64,000 bases of DNA. Origin: Pontederia crassipes. Taxonomy: Eukaryota > Streptophyta > Magnoliopsida > Commelinales > Pontederiaceae. The stretch's first letter is position 1; each line of letters opens with the position of its first letter. Below are positions 36,163 to 48,338 of this stretch, piece after piece. Location: assembly GCA_030549335.1 (NCBI GenBank), contig CM060196.1:8075501-8139500 (forward strand), given 5' to 3'. The notes below the pieces were generated by a model. That model was given only the letters and a program-made list of their open reading frames with translations, was not told where the DNA came from and made no database searches. The position numbers were made by a program, and so were the translations under genes.

Positions 36163-36749
36163 CAAGGTACTCAAGATCGGGATCTTATGTAAGATCGGAA
36201 AGAGTCCGTAAGATCGGATCGGGGATCGTAAGATCCTACCTATATATTAAAATAATATTTTAATATATAAAATTATGTAAAATAATATTTTTAAATAAAT
36301 TTGTAATATTTTAAATTATAAATAATGTTATCTTGAGTACTATCCTATTGAGACTTGTTAAAAATGCATATATATACTATTTCTATAATAATAATAATAA
36401 ATTTGCATCCTTAGATGTGATTTTTCTTGTAGTGTGAATATGAAATAGCATTATATAATAACTTTTAATATACATTTATAATAGAGTTATTTTATGCAAA
36501 AAAATATTTTTAAAATTTTAATTATAACCAATAACCTTTTTCTTAATTTTATTTCTTAAAAAAATCATGTTGCACTTGGTGAAAATTTTAAAAACAAAAC
36601 AAAAAATTGGATTAGTAGGAGGATCCTACAATCATAACGATCTTGCTATTATGACCCTATCGATCCTACAAAAATGATCTCAAAATTGAGATCGAAATCA
36701 TGATCCTAGATAGGATCGTACGACCAAGATCGTGATTTTGATAATCTTG
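36163..36749. mobile_element. 587-bp hAT MITE with GATC-rich ends and a perfect 8-bp target duplication
   Basis: ATGGTGAC flanks both ends (36155-36162 and 36750-36757). The left terminus is CAAGGTACTCAAGATCG and the right terminus, on the minus strand, is CAAGATTATCAAAATCA (about 12 of 17 identical). Subterminal regions are dense in AAGATCGGGATC- and GGATCCTA-type motifs, the core is AT-rich, and there is no coding capacity. Perfect 8-bp duplication and short TIRs are diagnostic of hAT-type non-autonomous elements. Confidence 0.82.
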
Positions 36750-36803
36750 ATGGTGACACCACAAAAACTTGTATTGTGTCATCTTAATATTCCTATATAT
36801 ATT

Positions 36804-36847
<44 letters not shown>

Positions 36848-36848
36848 T

Positions 36849-37218
36849 TAATGAGCGTGTGAAACGCCTCCCATATGAAGCGTGTGTGAAGCGACTTTAG
36901 ACATACTTATGTTTATTTTTTTCGATATTTTTCTTCATTGATAGTTTAGAGGGTCATTAGGGATAATAAATATATGATTCAAATCATTAACAGTAATTTT
37001 TTTCATCATTTTTGAATTTTGACGAACTTCTGCATATTATTATCCGTCTTAATGGATATAAGCATTTTATATAACTTCTAATCTTATAAAACTATTTTTT
37101 GTTATCATGAATGATCATTTAAGCTATTAGTAAAGAAAGATATTAAAAAAATAAAGAAAAATATGTCTAAGGCCGCTTCACATGCGCTTCACACGGAAAG
37201 CGCTTCACACGCTCATTT
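36849..37218. mobile_element. About 370-bp fold-back MITE with long inverted arms
   Basis: The left arm starts AATGAGCGTGTGAAACGCC and the right arm, on the minus strand, starts AATGAGCGTGTGAAGCGC. Similarity of roughly 75-80% continues for about 115 bp into each arm (both pass through TTAGACATA and TTTATTTTTTT). GTGTGAAGCG recurs two or three times within each terminus. The element sits in a TA-rich target, which obscures the duplication. The long arms suggest a Mutator-like MITE. Confidence 0.75.
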
Positions 37219-38659
37219 TTTTCATATATAGATTCCATACCATCTTGCACGCACTCTTTGGCATGTTGGTTCACAAGTTGTACAAATTTATAATGACAGC
37301 TTGAGCAGTTAGCAAAAGGAAATAAAATAAAGGAAAAAAAAAGACAGCGCTGTTTGTTTAGAGAATAAGTAGAAGGATAAGACCTAATTTTATCAAAAAG
37401 ATGATTATTTTGTCATAATGATGAAGAGACAAAGTTGTCATTTATAATTATATTATTCTAATGAATATTAATTAACTTTTCAAGAGATAAATTATTCGAT
37501 TATAATAAATGCCTTTAACCCTTGAATAATTATATATCCTTAAACCAATGGATGTAGCCCTCTATCCTTCGCTTGTATTTACCACATGAATCGGATTAAC
37601 AATCCTCAGCATAATTTAATGAGGATAATGAGTATGTAGAGTACTAGAGTTAAACAATTTAATAAAACTAATTCGACAGCGGTCTCATAGTTAAACAATC
37701 GCAAAATGAGAAGTACAATTTTGAATAAAAAACTTTTACATAAAAAAATTTAAGAAATCATAAATATTCGAATTTGACATTTTAATTAAAAATTTTGCTT
37801 ATCACTCCATCACACGGCTCGGGGGGTTTTTTTTTTTGGAACAAGGTACGTAGCATTATCATAGTTAAAACCAATGTACTTGGATTCGCATGTCAGTGAC
37901 CGTGCAAATGCATTTAAATTGACAACAGCCGTCGTCACCGACTCTTCCTAGTTGAACCATTTGACCCATCCGAGTGGACAGATAAGGTATTTTTATTAAT
38001 TTTTTTGAATTATTAATTTTTCATACATGAAAATTAACGCCGACGATTCAATTCATACGATATAATTATACGCCATATTCGTGAATTATAGGTCATTTAA
38101 TCTTCGAATTTAACTAATCTCGATAAGGTAGGTCTGTGTCGTGTGCAGAGCCGACCCGAACTTGATAATAAGTTTTTATTAGTATTATTGTTGAGGTATT
38201 CATTCGTATTTTCTACATTTAAGGGGCTCAAATTTGAATTCTTTATTTAAGCGAGCAGTAGTCACATCCATTCCACCCCAATCATTCTTGTGGACGAGAT
38301 AAGATATTCATTCGTATTTGGCCGAACTTAACGCCTGCACAGATCCCACACATTATTCAATATAGTAAAATATACACTAATAAATACTTGTCTATAATAA
38401 TATTTTATTAGTGCTATTGCTTATAATTGAATTGGAACTAAATTCTTAGATATATAACTTTAATTTCAGTTACGCGCTTTATTTAAGTTAACAATAACAA
38501 GTAGCAAAATCTATCGATAACTTTAGACTGAAATGATAACTCAATGTTATGAAATTTGATTTTGAGACTAAAATGGCTGACAAAACTCAAGTCGTGGGAG
38601 TTATCTTCCCCCCCTAGTTAAAGATTGTTTCGAGAAATAACGTGGTACAACAAACACAA
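37219..38659. other. AT-rich intergenic DNA, nothing recognised
   Basis: No coding frame over 60 codons and no clear repeat structure. Confidence 0.55.
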
Positions 38660-38934
38660 TGTTAAAAATATAAAATTATAAATACTATTCTTCTTTACGA
38701 TAACCTTTAGGAAAAGTAGTGAGCACATTAAATTTAACATTGTATCAGGGTTAGAGATCAAGAATTTAAATTTCATTAAGCTCTTATTAAAAAAATATTT
38801 TCTTCCTTCATTATTTATGTGATAGGTTGGATTAGACTAAAGTTATCCGTTCCCACACGTGAGAATGAGTGTTAAGAATATAAAATTATTTTTTCTAACG
38901 ATTTAGACTTTTAGAAAAATTGACCAGTTTAACA
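38660..38934 (+). mobile_element. Old TRIM-like LTR relic (fossil)
   Basis: Two direct repeats beginning TGTTAA and ending AACA (38660-38739 and 38870-38934) flank about 130 bp without coding sequence. Just after the first repeat, TTGTATCAGGG resembles the tRNA-Met primer-binding site used by many plant LTR elements. A purine-rich stretch precedes the second repeat. The repeats are clearly diverged and no target duplication is visible, so the insertion is old and broken. Size fits terminal-repeat retrotransposons in miniature (TRIM). Confidence 0.5.
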
Positions 38935-41095
38935 TAGAAACAAATTGAAAAGTAAAATACATTCAAATGGTTATTTATTATCACTTGACCAAAACTAAAG
39001 TTACACGATGGAATCGTGTATAATATCAGGATGGATCTCAATCATGCGTTCCCTGAGGCGCCGCACTCATCTTCTGTGCATGGAGAAACCCTAGAACTTT
39101 TCTCCCATAGTGCCATTTGCTCCTCTCTCTCTCTGCCCTATTTCTGTGCGCACCAGATCGAGTCAAATCAGAAGAAAGATGTGTCGGATTCAATGCACAT
39201 GAAAATGAACGGATACAAACATATGAGCCAAAACAGTTTTAGTTCATACATTAATACTGAGTGTATCATAAAGTTTTTTTTTCTTAACATTATTTGCCCT
39301 TTTTATCAGCAATTGTTAGCGTATATCTCAGCTGCAATATCTTATCACACGATTCATTTTCGGAATCCTCGTTGCAATAGATGATGGTAGGAGAGAGAGG
39401 GAGGGAGGGAGGGAGGGAGAGAAGGAAAACAAATGCACCGACCAGGCACGTCGTATGACAAATCATGCATGGACGGCTGTTTTTGTACGTGCTTCCTCTT
39501 TTTTGGTGTGGGGTTGGTGGGGGATGGAGGCCACGACACGACCACATCACACTACTAGAGCTGGGCGGGGCTTTGTAGACCCAATTTGATCACGGATTGT
39601 TTTTTGTGGGAAGTGGTGTTTATTGGGACCTTTTAATTTCAGATTTAATTTGATAAATAATCAAAATAATCAATATCTTGACAATTGTTAAAACATTTTA
39701 GAATTATGATTCATAAGTACTAAACCAATTCATCCGGTGAGATAAAAAAACAAGAGAGCCTCTATTTTCTCTTATAACTATTTAACTGTGTTTGCTACAA
39801 GGGGAATGGCATAGGAGGAAACGTTCATTAATTAAAAAGGAGATTGCAAATATGTTGTTGTACATAATATAGGAGTTCTTCATAATTTTATTGTTTCTTT
39901 ATTAGTTTATAATGAAAGGAGAGGAAAAACATGAAAAGAGAAAAGAGGAGAATATATTATTTCTCTTTGATTGAATTTAAGTAGAAGAAAAATAGTAGGA
40001 ACTCCAAATCAAAATTAAAAAGAAAGTCACATTTTTATTTTTAATCATACAAATTAAATGTATATAAAAATAAAATCATCTAAATAAAATTGTCATTTAT
40101 TTTTTCTTCTCTTTCATCTAATTATGTCCGAGTAAGAATAATTATTCAGCTTTATTATCTTCCATTTTATGCCATCATTTCTTCTCCTTTATCTTTTCTT
40201 CCTTTTCACGAAAATCAAACCGGACCTTAATTTGTCAAATGCAAATTGACGATTACAAATGCGCACGTCTCATAGAAATGTTTTAAATTATAACATTTGA
40301 ATTTCATTTTAATGGTTAAAATATGCACAATTCATATATTGTGAGCTGTGTAAATTAGAGACAGAATTTTCTTAAAAATAAATAGAGATAACTTCGAGGG
40401 AATCCAATTAATAAATTAAAGTTTTATTGATCATGAGCTGTGTAATGGTATTATGTTTATTTTCATTAGAATTAACTTTGTCTCAATATGTACCAAGCAG
40501 CCTTTATGGATAAGGTGATTCTTCTGTAAATTCTATAATTGTTCAAATCCTAACAGGTACCTAATTTATGAGTAGGTTTATAACATTTCCTCACAATTTT
40601 GAAGAAAAATATGGTAGTAAATGGTGATAAACATGTTTAAATTTACATTTGTTGATTTATGCATCTAAAAGGTGACCTGATTACTAAATTCTATAATAAT
40701 AATGATAACAAATTAGTAATATGCATAAAATTTATAGTGTTCAAAGTCCGAAGTCCCTGTTTCTCTTCAGCCCAATTAGCCTATGAAACACCCAAAAGCT
40801 TTTGGGCCTTTCTCATATACCAACGAAGATGGCTAAAAAGCCCAAAGCTAGCACACAAACCAAAAAGTGTGCGACCCTTTCCCTCTTATTTTTTCTGGCA
40901 ACAAAGAAAACAAATATAAATGAATTTCAAAAGAGTAAAGAAAACAAAAAATATAACCGAAAAAAAAGCCAAGAAAAAGCGTAAAAACTAAAAAAAAAGA
41001 GCATACGACCTTATAAAAAGAAGTGTAAAAAGAGAGCAAAAAAGTGCTGCTATTTACAAAAAAAGTTGCACAAAATATTTTGATAAAATAAGAAA
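38935..41095. other. Intergenic DNA upstream of the NHL gene
   Basis: AT-rich, with GGGA tandem units near 39400-39420. No gene is supported. The last 250 bp are A-rich on the plus strand. Confidence 0.55.
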
Positions 41096-41105
41096 TATAA
41101 AAAAG
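41096..41105 (+). promoter_or_regulatory. Candidate TATA box of the NHL-repeat gene
   Basis: TATAAAAAAG lies about 190 bp before the ATG at 41287, at the end of an A-rich stretch. Position is plausible, but the A-rich surroundings lower certainty. Confidence 0.35.
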
Positions 41106-41286
41106 GGAGCCACACGAGGATCATATGACCTAACACTAAACAGAGCCCATATACCAAGTAAAGAAAAAGGGAATACCAGAAGGGAAAAACATTGGTCGCA
41201 CTGCATCATAAAACAAGCACCTTTTTCTCTGCAGCAACTCCGTCTCCTTGCTCTGCTGCTGCAGTGCTGCTACTGTTGCCGCTTCC

Positions 41287-44200
41287 ATGACCAGATCCCT
41301 TCTCCCTTCCTCCTTCATCCTCTTCATTATCTCTACCTTTCTTCTCCTTTTCGCCGCCGATGCCACCCCCACAGGTACGATCGCCCTCCTATTGTATACG
41401 AGGTCATTAGAATTCTGCGTGCTCACTGTTCACTCCACTCCTCTTGCAGGCACCCTCGTGAGGCACTTGTCCAATGTGCTCAGATGGACGACCAAGTCCT
41501 CCCCCAAGACCCCCCAAACTGGTCAGCTGACTTACTATCGTTTCTCGGCTCCGTTTTTTTTTTTCAGCTACGATGTGATTCGAACTGTGAATTTGTTTCG
41601 ATTCTGATGATGGCCGGGTTCTGGTCGCAGATGGGGAAGTGTTGCTGTTCGAAGGTGGTTATTTGGTCGAGACGCTCGTGGAGGGTGACAAGCTCGGCGT
41701 GGTGCCGCACACCATCCGCGTCTCCCCCGAGGGCGAACTCTTCGCCGTCGATGCCACCAACAACAACATCGTCCGGATCACGCCGCCACTTTCCCAGTGT
41801 ATGATTATATGCCTCTATATTGATCAAGATGCGATTTCCCTTGATCATATGCTTCTATCTTGTGTCAAGATGAAATTTTGCGTGATAAAATGACTCTCAT
41901 TTTGGAGGAGATTTATTTTTACTTAACCGCGCGTTTCTCTTTTGTGCGAAAATGAGAATTTTGTGGTCGTATGTCTTTCCTGTGCGAGGAGATTGAGATG
42001 GTGCGAGATCATATGCTTTTCTTTCGTGTGAAGGCGAGATTTCATTTGGCACAATCGACCTCAAGCGTACATTGGGCTCACAAAGAAAATGATTGCAGAT
42101 AGCAGGGCAAGACACGTTGCTGGGTCATTTCAGGGCTATTCGGGGCACGTTGATGGTAAACCTAGCGAAGCTCGTTTCTACCACCCAAAGGGAGTGACGA
42201 TGGATGATAAAGGAAATGTCTATGTAGCTGACACGGCCAATCTGGCTATTCGGAAGATTGGGGAAACAGGTGGGTTCAGCAGGTGTCGCAAATGACTCGA
42301 ATTTTATGAATTAAACATAGTTAGTTGACGTGATTTACTGCAGGAGTGACGACTATCGCTGGAGGAAAGTCAAATGTGGCAGGATACATGGATGGCCCCA
42401 GTGAAGATGCCAAGTTTTCGAATGATTTTGATGTGGTGTATGTTGGAAGAACCTGCTCTTTGCTGGTTGTTGACAGGGGTAATGCTGCCCTCCGTCAGAT
42501 CTCTCTTCAGCAAGAGGATTGTGAGCACCAGTATAGCTCAGTTTCCACTTCAGGTTTGCACGATCATCCTTCCTACTGTTTATCTGATTAACAAAATGTC
42601 ATCAAAATCTTAGCTTTTACAATGTCCATCATGTGAAGGATGAACATTAAAGTCGATTACCCACCAGTTGTTATTGTATCTTTTTCTAACAAAAAAACTA
42701 TTGGATCCTTTTACCAAGCTCCATTTTTTAATCATGTGAGCTAGACTTCATGACCTGTAAAGAGACTCCAAGTCCGCTCCATTCTGTCATCCTGGAGTTA
42801 CCTTTTCTTGTTTATTGAAAATTGTCGAGTCACTTTGCTCAACAGGATCTAACAACAAAGCTTGGCATCGTTGAGCTTCAGCCAGCAATTACTGATGTGT
42901 ATAACCATGGCAGTGTGCTAAGAATTTTCTGGTTTCATCTATATGAGACACATGTTGTGTTCGTATTAAGTAACCTTCTTTTCCCAGCTCAGTAAAATGA
43001 AATTATCTGGACCAGCAATATGAAGGAAAAAAGAAAGCACAAGCTTGATGCTTTCTTTCATCAATCATTGTAGTTTTGTAGTATGATCAACTTTTTTTGA
43101 GGGATTTTGTAGTACGATCATACTATACGATTGTTGTAAGTAGTCTGCATGAATTCGATTTTTCCGTTCTTACATGTTTCTTATTTATTCCACTTGTATG
43201 CTTGAATATCCAGTCACTCATTTAAACTTTTGTTATCTGCCATGATCAAGAACTACATGTAAGCTTACACTATATTACTGCCAACATTGTGTAAGAATAC
43301 ATGAAAATTTTGATCCTTCACATGATAATGAAGCTACTCTTTGCCATCTTATTCTTACCATTTAGACAATATTTATGCTAACTTAGTAAATACAAAAGGA
43401 ACATGGCCGTCTAAACCATTGGATCCTATGGTTCTATATCAACATTGTTCTTTCAAATTTACAATTATTGTAGATTTTTGAGGTCTGATGATTCACATGC
43501 TTCGTGTAGGTTTGTACACATTTCTTACCATCATTCACCAATATCTTCTGTCCCCAAACTCTAAATTTTCTGACAAAACAATCATATTACCAATGTCATT
43601 GTAAGTAGTATGGAATGAGAAAAAAATGAAGATACATCTTCAGTTCTTCACTAAGAGCTACGTAGTATCTTCTTTGAAAATATAAAAATACAAATGCATT
43701 TCATGCTCATTCGTTGCCTACTAGGAATGAAAACTCTTATACATGTCATGGTTTAATGAACTCGCATTTCCTGTTTTCTATGGTTGTGCTAACAAATTTT
43801 TTTTTTTTGTAGACTTGGTAAGAAACGAAGCATATTTATACCTTTTTCCGACTACTAATCCTGTTTAATCTGACTGTTAAAATACATAATGTTTCCTTGA
43901 TATATTGTTATCTCTGTTTTCTTTTCCATCATGGCATACTTTCATGTTTCACTTTTTTCCTCTATTTGTTGATGGTAAAGCATGTTCACCTAGATGTCCT
44001 TTTTTACTATTTTGCTTCTTTTCCATGTTCATATTTTAGAAGAAATGCTTATCAGAAATGGACCAGAGTTTTGATCTCCATCTCATGATTAGTTTCGTCA
44101 TGAGTGTACCATTTATATGGTTATGAAACTTGGGTGATTTGTATAATCTATTGAGCATCCACTTGTAATTTGTATGAGTTCTAATCTCTAAAATCCGAGG

Positions 44201-45439
44201 ATGAGGAATTCTATGAATCATAATGCATTACTAGTTTGAATATTGCGTCTGATGCAAACTGTCCATAACATTAGGGGAAAGAACTAATATTGCATTACTA
44301 GTTTGAATATCGGTGACAACGATGTCTTTGGCCCCATCATGTTTACTGTAGCCTGTTACATATTATATTAGCCTCCTTGGGAGATATACAAGTTTAGGTG
44401 ATTTTTAAGCCAGGTATAATTATTATCCAGTATTATGTGCATACTCTAAGTTTTATGGTTGTATCTCTATGGCAGATGTCGTCATGGTCATTGGTGCCGT
44501 GTTGGCAGGATATGTCTCATGTTTGTTGCAGCATGGATTTGGATCTCCAACTTCCCCAAAGATGGTACTTGGAATATCTTTTTTTTTTGGTTAAAACATA
44601 GTTGCTCTATCATATCATAATCATCTGTGCATTTTTTTTTGTCACAATCGGTACAATGAGAAAACAGTGTATTAGGTGTCGTGCATGTTTCTTATCATTT
44701 TGACAACCAGCAATAGCAGCTGATGGAACTGTCAATATTTTCTCTGATGCCTGGTTAAAGTTTTTCTGACTAGCTCTTTGCTATGTATTTTTTTAAACAG
44801 AATGAAATCTCCAAAAGTGAGAGACATGACAGCAGGTCGGTAGATAAACCAGCTTTAGTTGTTGAAAGTTTGCAAGAGGAACCCAGTGCTGGATGGCCAT
44901 CCTTTGGTAGGCTACTGACGGATCTTTTCAAATTTTCCATTGAAGCCATTGGTAGCATGCTTCTCAATCTCATACCAGGGCGTCTGCGAATTGGAGGAAA
45001 GACTGACCTAACACCTCTCAGGGACCATCTCATTATGCCCGAGGACAAAATAGAGCCCCCTCTTGTGCAGAAGCAGAAGGCACCGCCACCCATGTCTGAA
45101 ACACTACACGAGCAAACAATAACTAATGATACACCGCTGAAACCCCAAAAGAGTAGCAAAATGAGCAAATTAAAGGATCCATCATTATCCAGCAAGCACA
45201 GATCTTCAAAGAGACAAGAGTATGCAGACTTCTATAGCTCGACAGAAGCTCAGTTAAATTCCAAGAGCCAACAGAAAGAACGAATTCGACATCGCCACCG
45301 GGATAAGTCTGGTGAGGTTGCTTTTGCTGCTGTTGGCACTGAGCCAAAGTCTGAAATGAAACCTATGGACTATGATGCAAAGTTTGATCATTACAACATC
45401 AGGAATAAGTACGGCTCTGATAGTACCTTCCGCTTCTGA
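41287..45439 (+). CDS. NHL-repeat membrane protein, seven exons (478 aa)
   Basis: Exons 41287-41374, 41450-41521, 41631-41798, 42099-42269, 42344-42553, 44476-44564 and 44801-45439 join in frame; every junction is GT..AG and the sum is 479 codons. Residues 1-25 are a signal peptide (hydrophobic FILFIISTFLLLF). Three NHL repeats follow, at about 80-103 (GELFAVDATNNNIVRI), 136-163 (GNVYVADTANLAIRKI) and 191-219 (LLVVDRGNAALRQI). A transmembrane helix spans about 238-258. The last 210 residues form a basic, Ser/Lys-rich tail, presumably cytosolic. NHL repeats build beta-propellers that bind proteins or other ligands; the plant family is poorly characterised. With only three clear blades, the propeller may be partial. 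Intron 5 is 1.9 kb, the others 75-300 bp. The gene looks intact. Confidence 0.85.
42554..44475 (+). other. Long intron 5 of the NHL-repeat gene
   Basis: A 1.9-kb intron separating the NHL-repeat exons from the membrane-helix exon. It is T-rich with no recognisable coding or repeat content. GT at 42554 and AG at 44474-44475. Confidence 0.8.
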
Positions 45440-46261
45440 TACTACATAAAACTACGTCTCAGAATACACCTATGGCATTTTGGAGAGTTTTGCTTCTATT
45501 ACCTCCACTAGGCCTCCGGTTTGGTATTGTCATCTGATGTTGTGGGAACGTTTCTTCTTTGGAACTGGAGCCCTTCTGCAACTGGCTTTATAAAGGGCTT
45601 ACATAAAAGATCCTTCTAACCATAATTTTGTCTACTCTTCTGGTGCCTGTATGATATTTGAGCTGTATGATGTAAAGCACTGTTATGTAGCAGATAGCTT
45701 AGTTGAATTTACAATGCTGTATTCTACATTTACCTAATCCTTTTTATTTGAAAGTTCAGTTGCCATAGGACAGTGTGTCCCATGTGAGTCATTTTTCAGG
45801 TGTTCTTAAATGATAAAACCTGATTTGATGGTGCTATTTTTCATCCTATTTAACTCCTGCTTTAGCATTTAGCACAAAGTTAACCTTCACGACAACCCGT
45901 ACAACTGAACAATCTGTTACACAAAATGTGCACACGTTTTATTTGTATCAGTCAGCATATTTATTCATTATATTCATAAACTATATTATAGTGGTTATGA
46001 TTTTTAAGTTGTCATTGAAATGATTAAAGTTCTTATACATAGGAGAAATTTGGAACAAAATTTTTTATTATGACAGATTTGAATTAACTTTTGCTATGTA
46101 GTCCGATCTCAGTATTTATTTTTTGTTAGAAATTGTTCCTAGTGTTAACATATGAACTGGAAGTTTATGTTTGATCATATGATTAACTCGAAACACTTTT
46201 GGCAAGTAAAATTTTGGTAGGAGTCACGACCCACGTGTCACTTTGGGGGGGTCTATCCATT
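45440..46261. other. 3' flank of the NHL gene and spacer
   Basis: The first 250 bp are typical 3'-UTR sequence. No unambiguous AATAAA was found. A CCACGTGTCA G-box-like motif at 46230-46239 lies near the likely start of the next transcription unit. Confidence 0.4.
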
Positions 46262-48336
46262 TAATAATTGTTTGGACGAGGATTTGAGGACCAGCAAGTT
46301 CTCCCCGCGCATGAGAACTTGCGAGTTCCGATCGCACACCCCGAACAACCTCGTTTCCACCCCGCGCGATGTACACTTTCCCTTTTCCACTCGCTCTCGC
46401 CTCCTCCTCCCTTGTTGCCGACGACTACTTTCCCTGCGCCGAGAAGTCGATCGGCAAGTGGCGACGTGATCCTGCTTCAAGGTACGCTCTTCTGCTTCCA
46501 AGTGATCCTTCGTCGACCTGTCGATGATTGCCTTCCCTCACCATGTCGCCTGCGTGCTTCGCTGACACTTCGCTCTCTCGATTTCTCGGAATTTTTCGAC
46601 GGCGGCGACTGCAGTTGGAGGCGTCGGGTTCCTCGTGTTGGCGGCGACGACTGCACCTGCACTTCACTCTTTCCGACTCAAGTAAGCTCCCCTCTCTTGA
46701 AGTTGCCCCATTTTTTTTAGGGTTTACGGTTGCGTCGTCCGCGTGTCCGGCTGCTTTGCTTCCTGCACATTTTCGTTTTGATTCCACTCTTCACATTGCG
46801 TCGCTGATCTTATCGTCATGTCGATTTTACCCATTCCTAGGAGGTCGGCGACTGCAGTGGGGGCGCCGATTGCAGCTGGAGTTTATCACCCTAACACAAG
46901 TATGTTTTCGCTCGTCCGTACTCGATTTTTTCCATTTCCGTAGGCCGCTTTCATCCTGTCTGGCGATTGCATATTGGGGTTTGTTCTTGACGCTTATTTA
47001 TGTACTTTTGTTTCTCTGTACTTTGAGTTATTTGGTATCGTACCTAACAATATGCTTTTATCATGGAACCTCGACCACGACATGTATACTATTTTTGTGA
47101 ATCTACCATTGGCCAAAATATAACATCTCACGTTCCTTAGTCTCTTATTTGGTTTTACTAATAGATTACTGAATGGTGTTCCATCACAGTCTTTGTGCTA
47201 CATTTACTTTGTCACGTTCCTTTGTCCTTTGTCTATTATTTGCTTTAAGCAAATATTTACTCAACAAACGAAACAGAACTTGAAGCAAACATACATGTGC
47301 TGCTTGAAAGTGTTAGAGAAAGTTCTGCCAGCAGAGTATTGTTGTGTTTTGGGGAAATTTAAGTGAAATGATAACTTCCCAACCTGTTATTTAGCAAGGA
47401 CCCAGTATATTATTTGAACATGTTGTGAGCATTTCACATTCATGGTCACTCTAATGTAGTTCCAGATAGATGGTGTTTAAGAAAATATTAGCATGATGTA
47501 TTATAGCATCTACATGAACTGTCCTATATGAGATGTCTATTGTCAACTACCAACTACTGTTAAATTGATGTTACTTCTTGGGTTTGTGTAGCAAATCCAA
47601 TCTCTGATTACGCATTTGGATTTCACAAATGATGAATTATTTTCCATTGCTTTTTTTTTGGTCCATTAATTGCACATGTATTTTTTCCCTTATAACTTAC
47701 AAGCTGCATGCATATGCTAATGGTTTGAACCACTATGGTGACAAGTTGAAGCATTTCATCAATTTCAGTTCACGCATCCGAACCCATTCCACATTTACAT
47801 GTTGTAGTTCACTTTCATCCAAGTTGTTATCGCTGTTTATTTCTCCATTTAATGTACCAATCTTACTCCTACCATTAGATCATATCTTGTCTTTTGCTGC
47901 TCACTTTCAACTTTCACGGAGTTACCTACAACTTTGTACATGGAACAGTCTGATAGTTAGTAACTATGTGATGGTTATAAGTGAAGAGCAAAATCCATGA
48001 TGTCATCTCATAGTGGGAATAAGATAGGTAGCATCAAATGGAGAAATAAACAATTGTGAAAACAACAATCACAAGGCAATTGAATGGACCCGGGCATACC
48101 TACCTAGTTTATACCGAGCCTGGTTTATACGATAGGGCTCTCCATACATATCATTCAACCTTCTTCTTCTTGCATTGGCAGGAGTATTAACTTTTCAGTT
48201 TTATTCCTTAGTTGTACATAGGATCCTCCTTTCTCAAATTGTCTGCCTTAACAGCAACACAACAACAACAACAACAACAAAGCCTTATCCCACTAGGTGG
48301 GGTCGGCAAAACAAGCCTTAAAGTTTGCCTTCACAG
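46262..48336 (+). other. Probable leader exons and introns of the Myb/SANT-like locus
   Basis: A CT-rich leader at 46370-46480 is followed by a consensus donor CAAG^GTACGC near 46480. GC-rich pieces next to further GT and AG consensus sites (46610-46680, 46840-46900) suggest non-coding exons. From 46920 to 48230 the DNA is T-rich, intron-like. No protein domain is present. Transcript structure is inferred only. Confidence 0.35.
48258..48325 (-). mobile_element. 68-bp RTE-LINE tail insertion at the splice acceptor
   Basis: The segment holds a (CAA)n run and CCTTATCCCACTAGGTGG followed by GGTCGGC, the reverse complement of the RTE 3' end seen at 58355-58408, plus 18 bases of unassigned sequence. 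It is flanked by TGCCTTAACAGCAA (48244-48257) and TGCCTTCACAGCAA (48326-48339), a 14-bp target duplication with one mismatch. The duplicated piece contains the AG splice acceptor just before the Myb/SANT ATG. Confidence 0.7.
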
Positions 48337-48338
48337 CA

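Noticed and set aside
36421-36435. TTTTTCTTGTAGTG as a CACTA transposon terminus
   Set aside because: It matches the CACTACAAGAAAA consensus, but no partner terminus lies nearby and it sits inside a complete hAT MITE.
39354-39550. Frames over the GGGA repeat
   Set aside because: Pro/Ser repeats produced by a simple tandem repeat.
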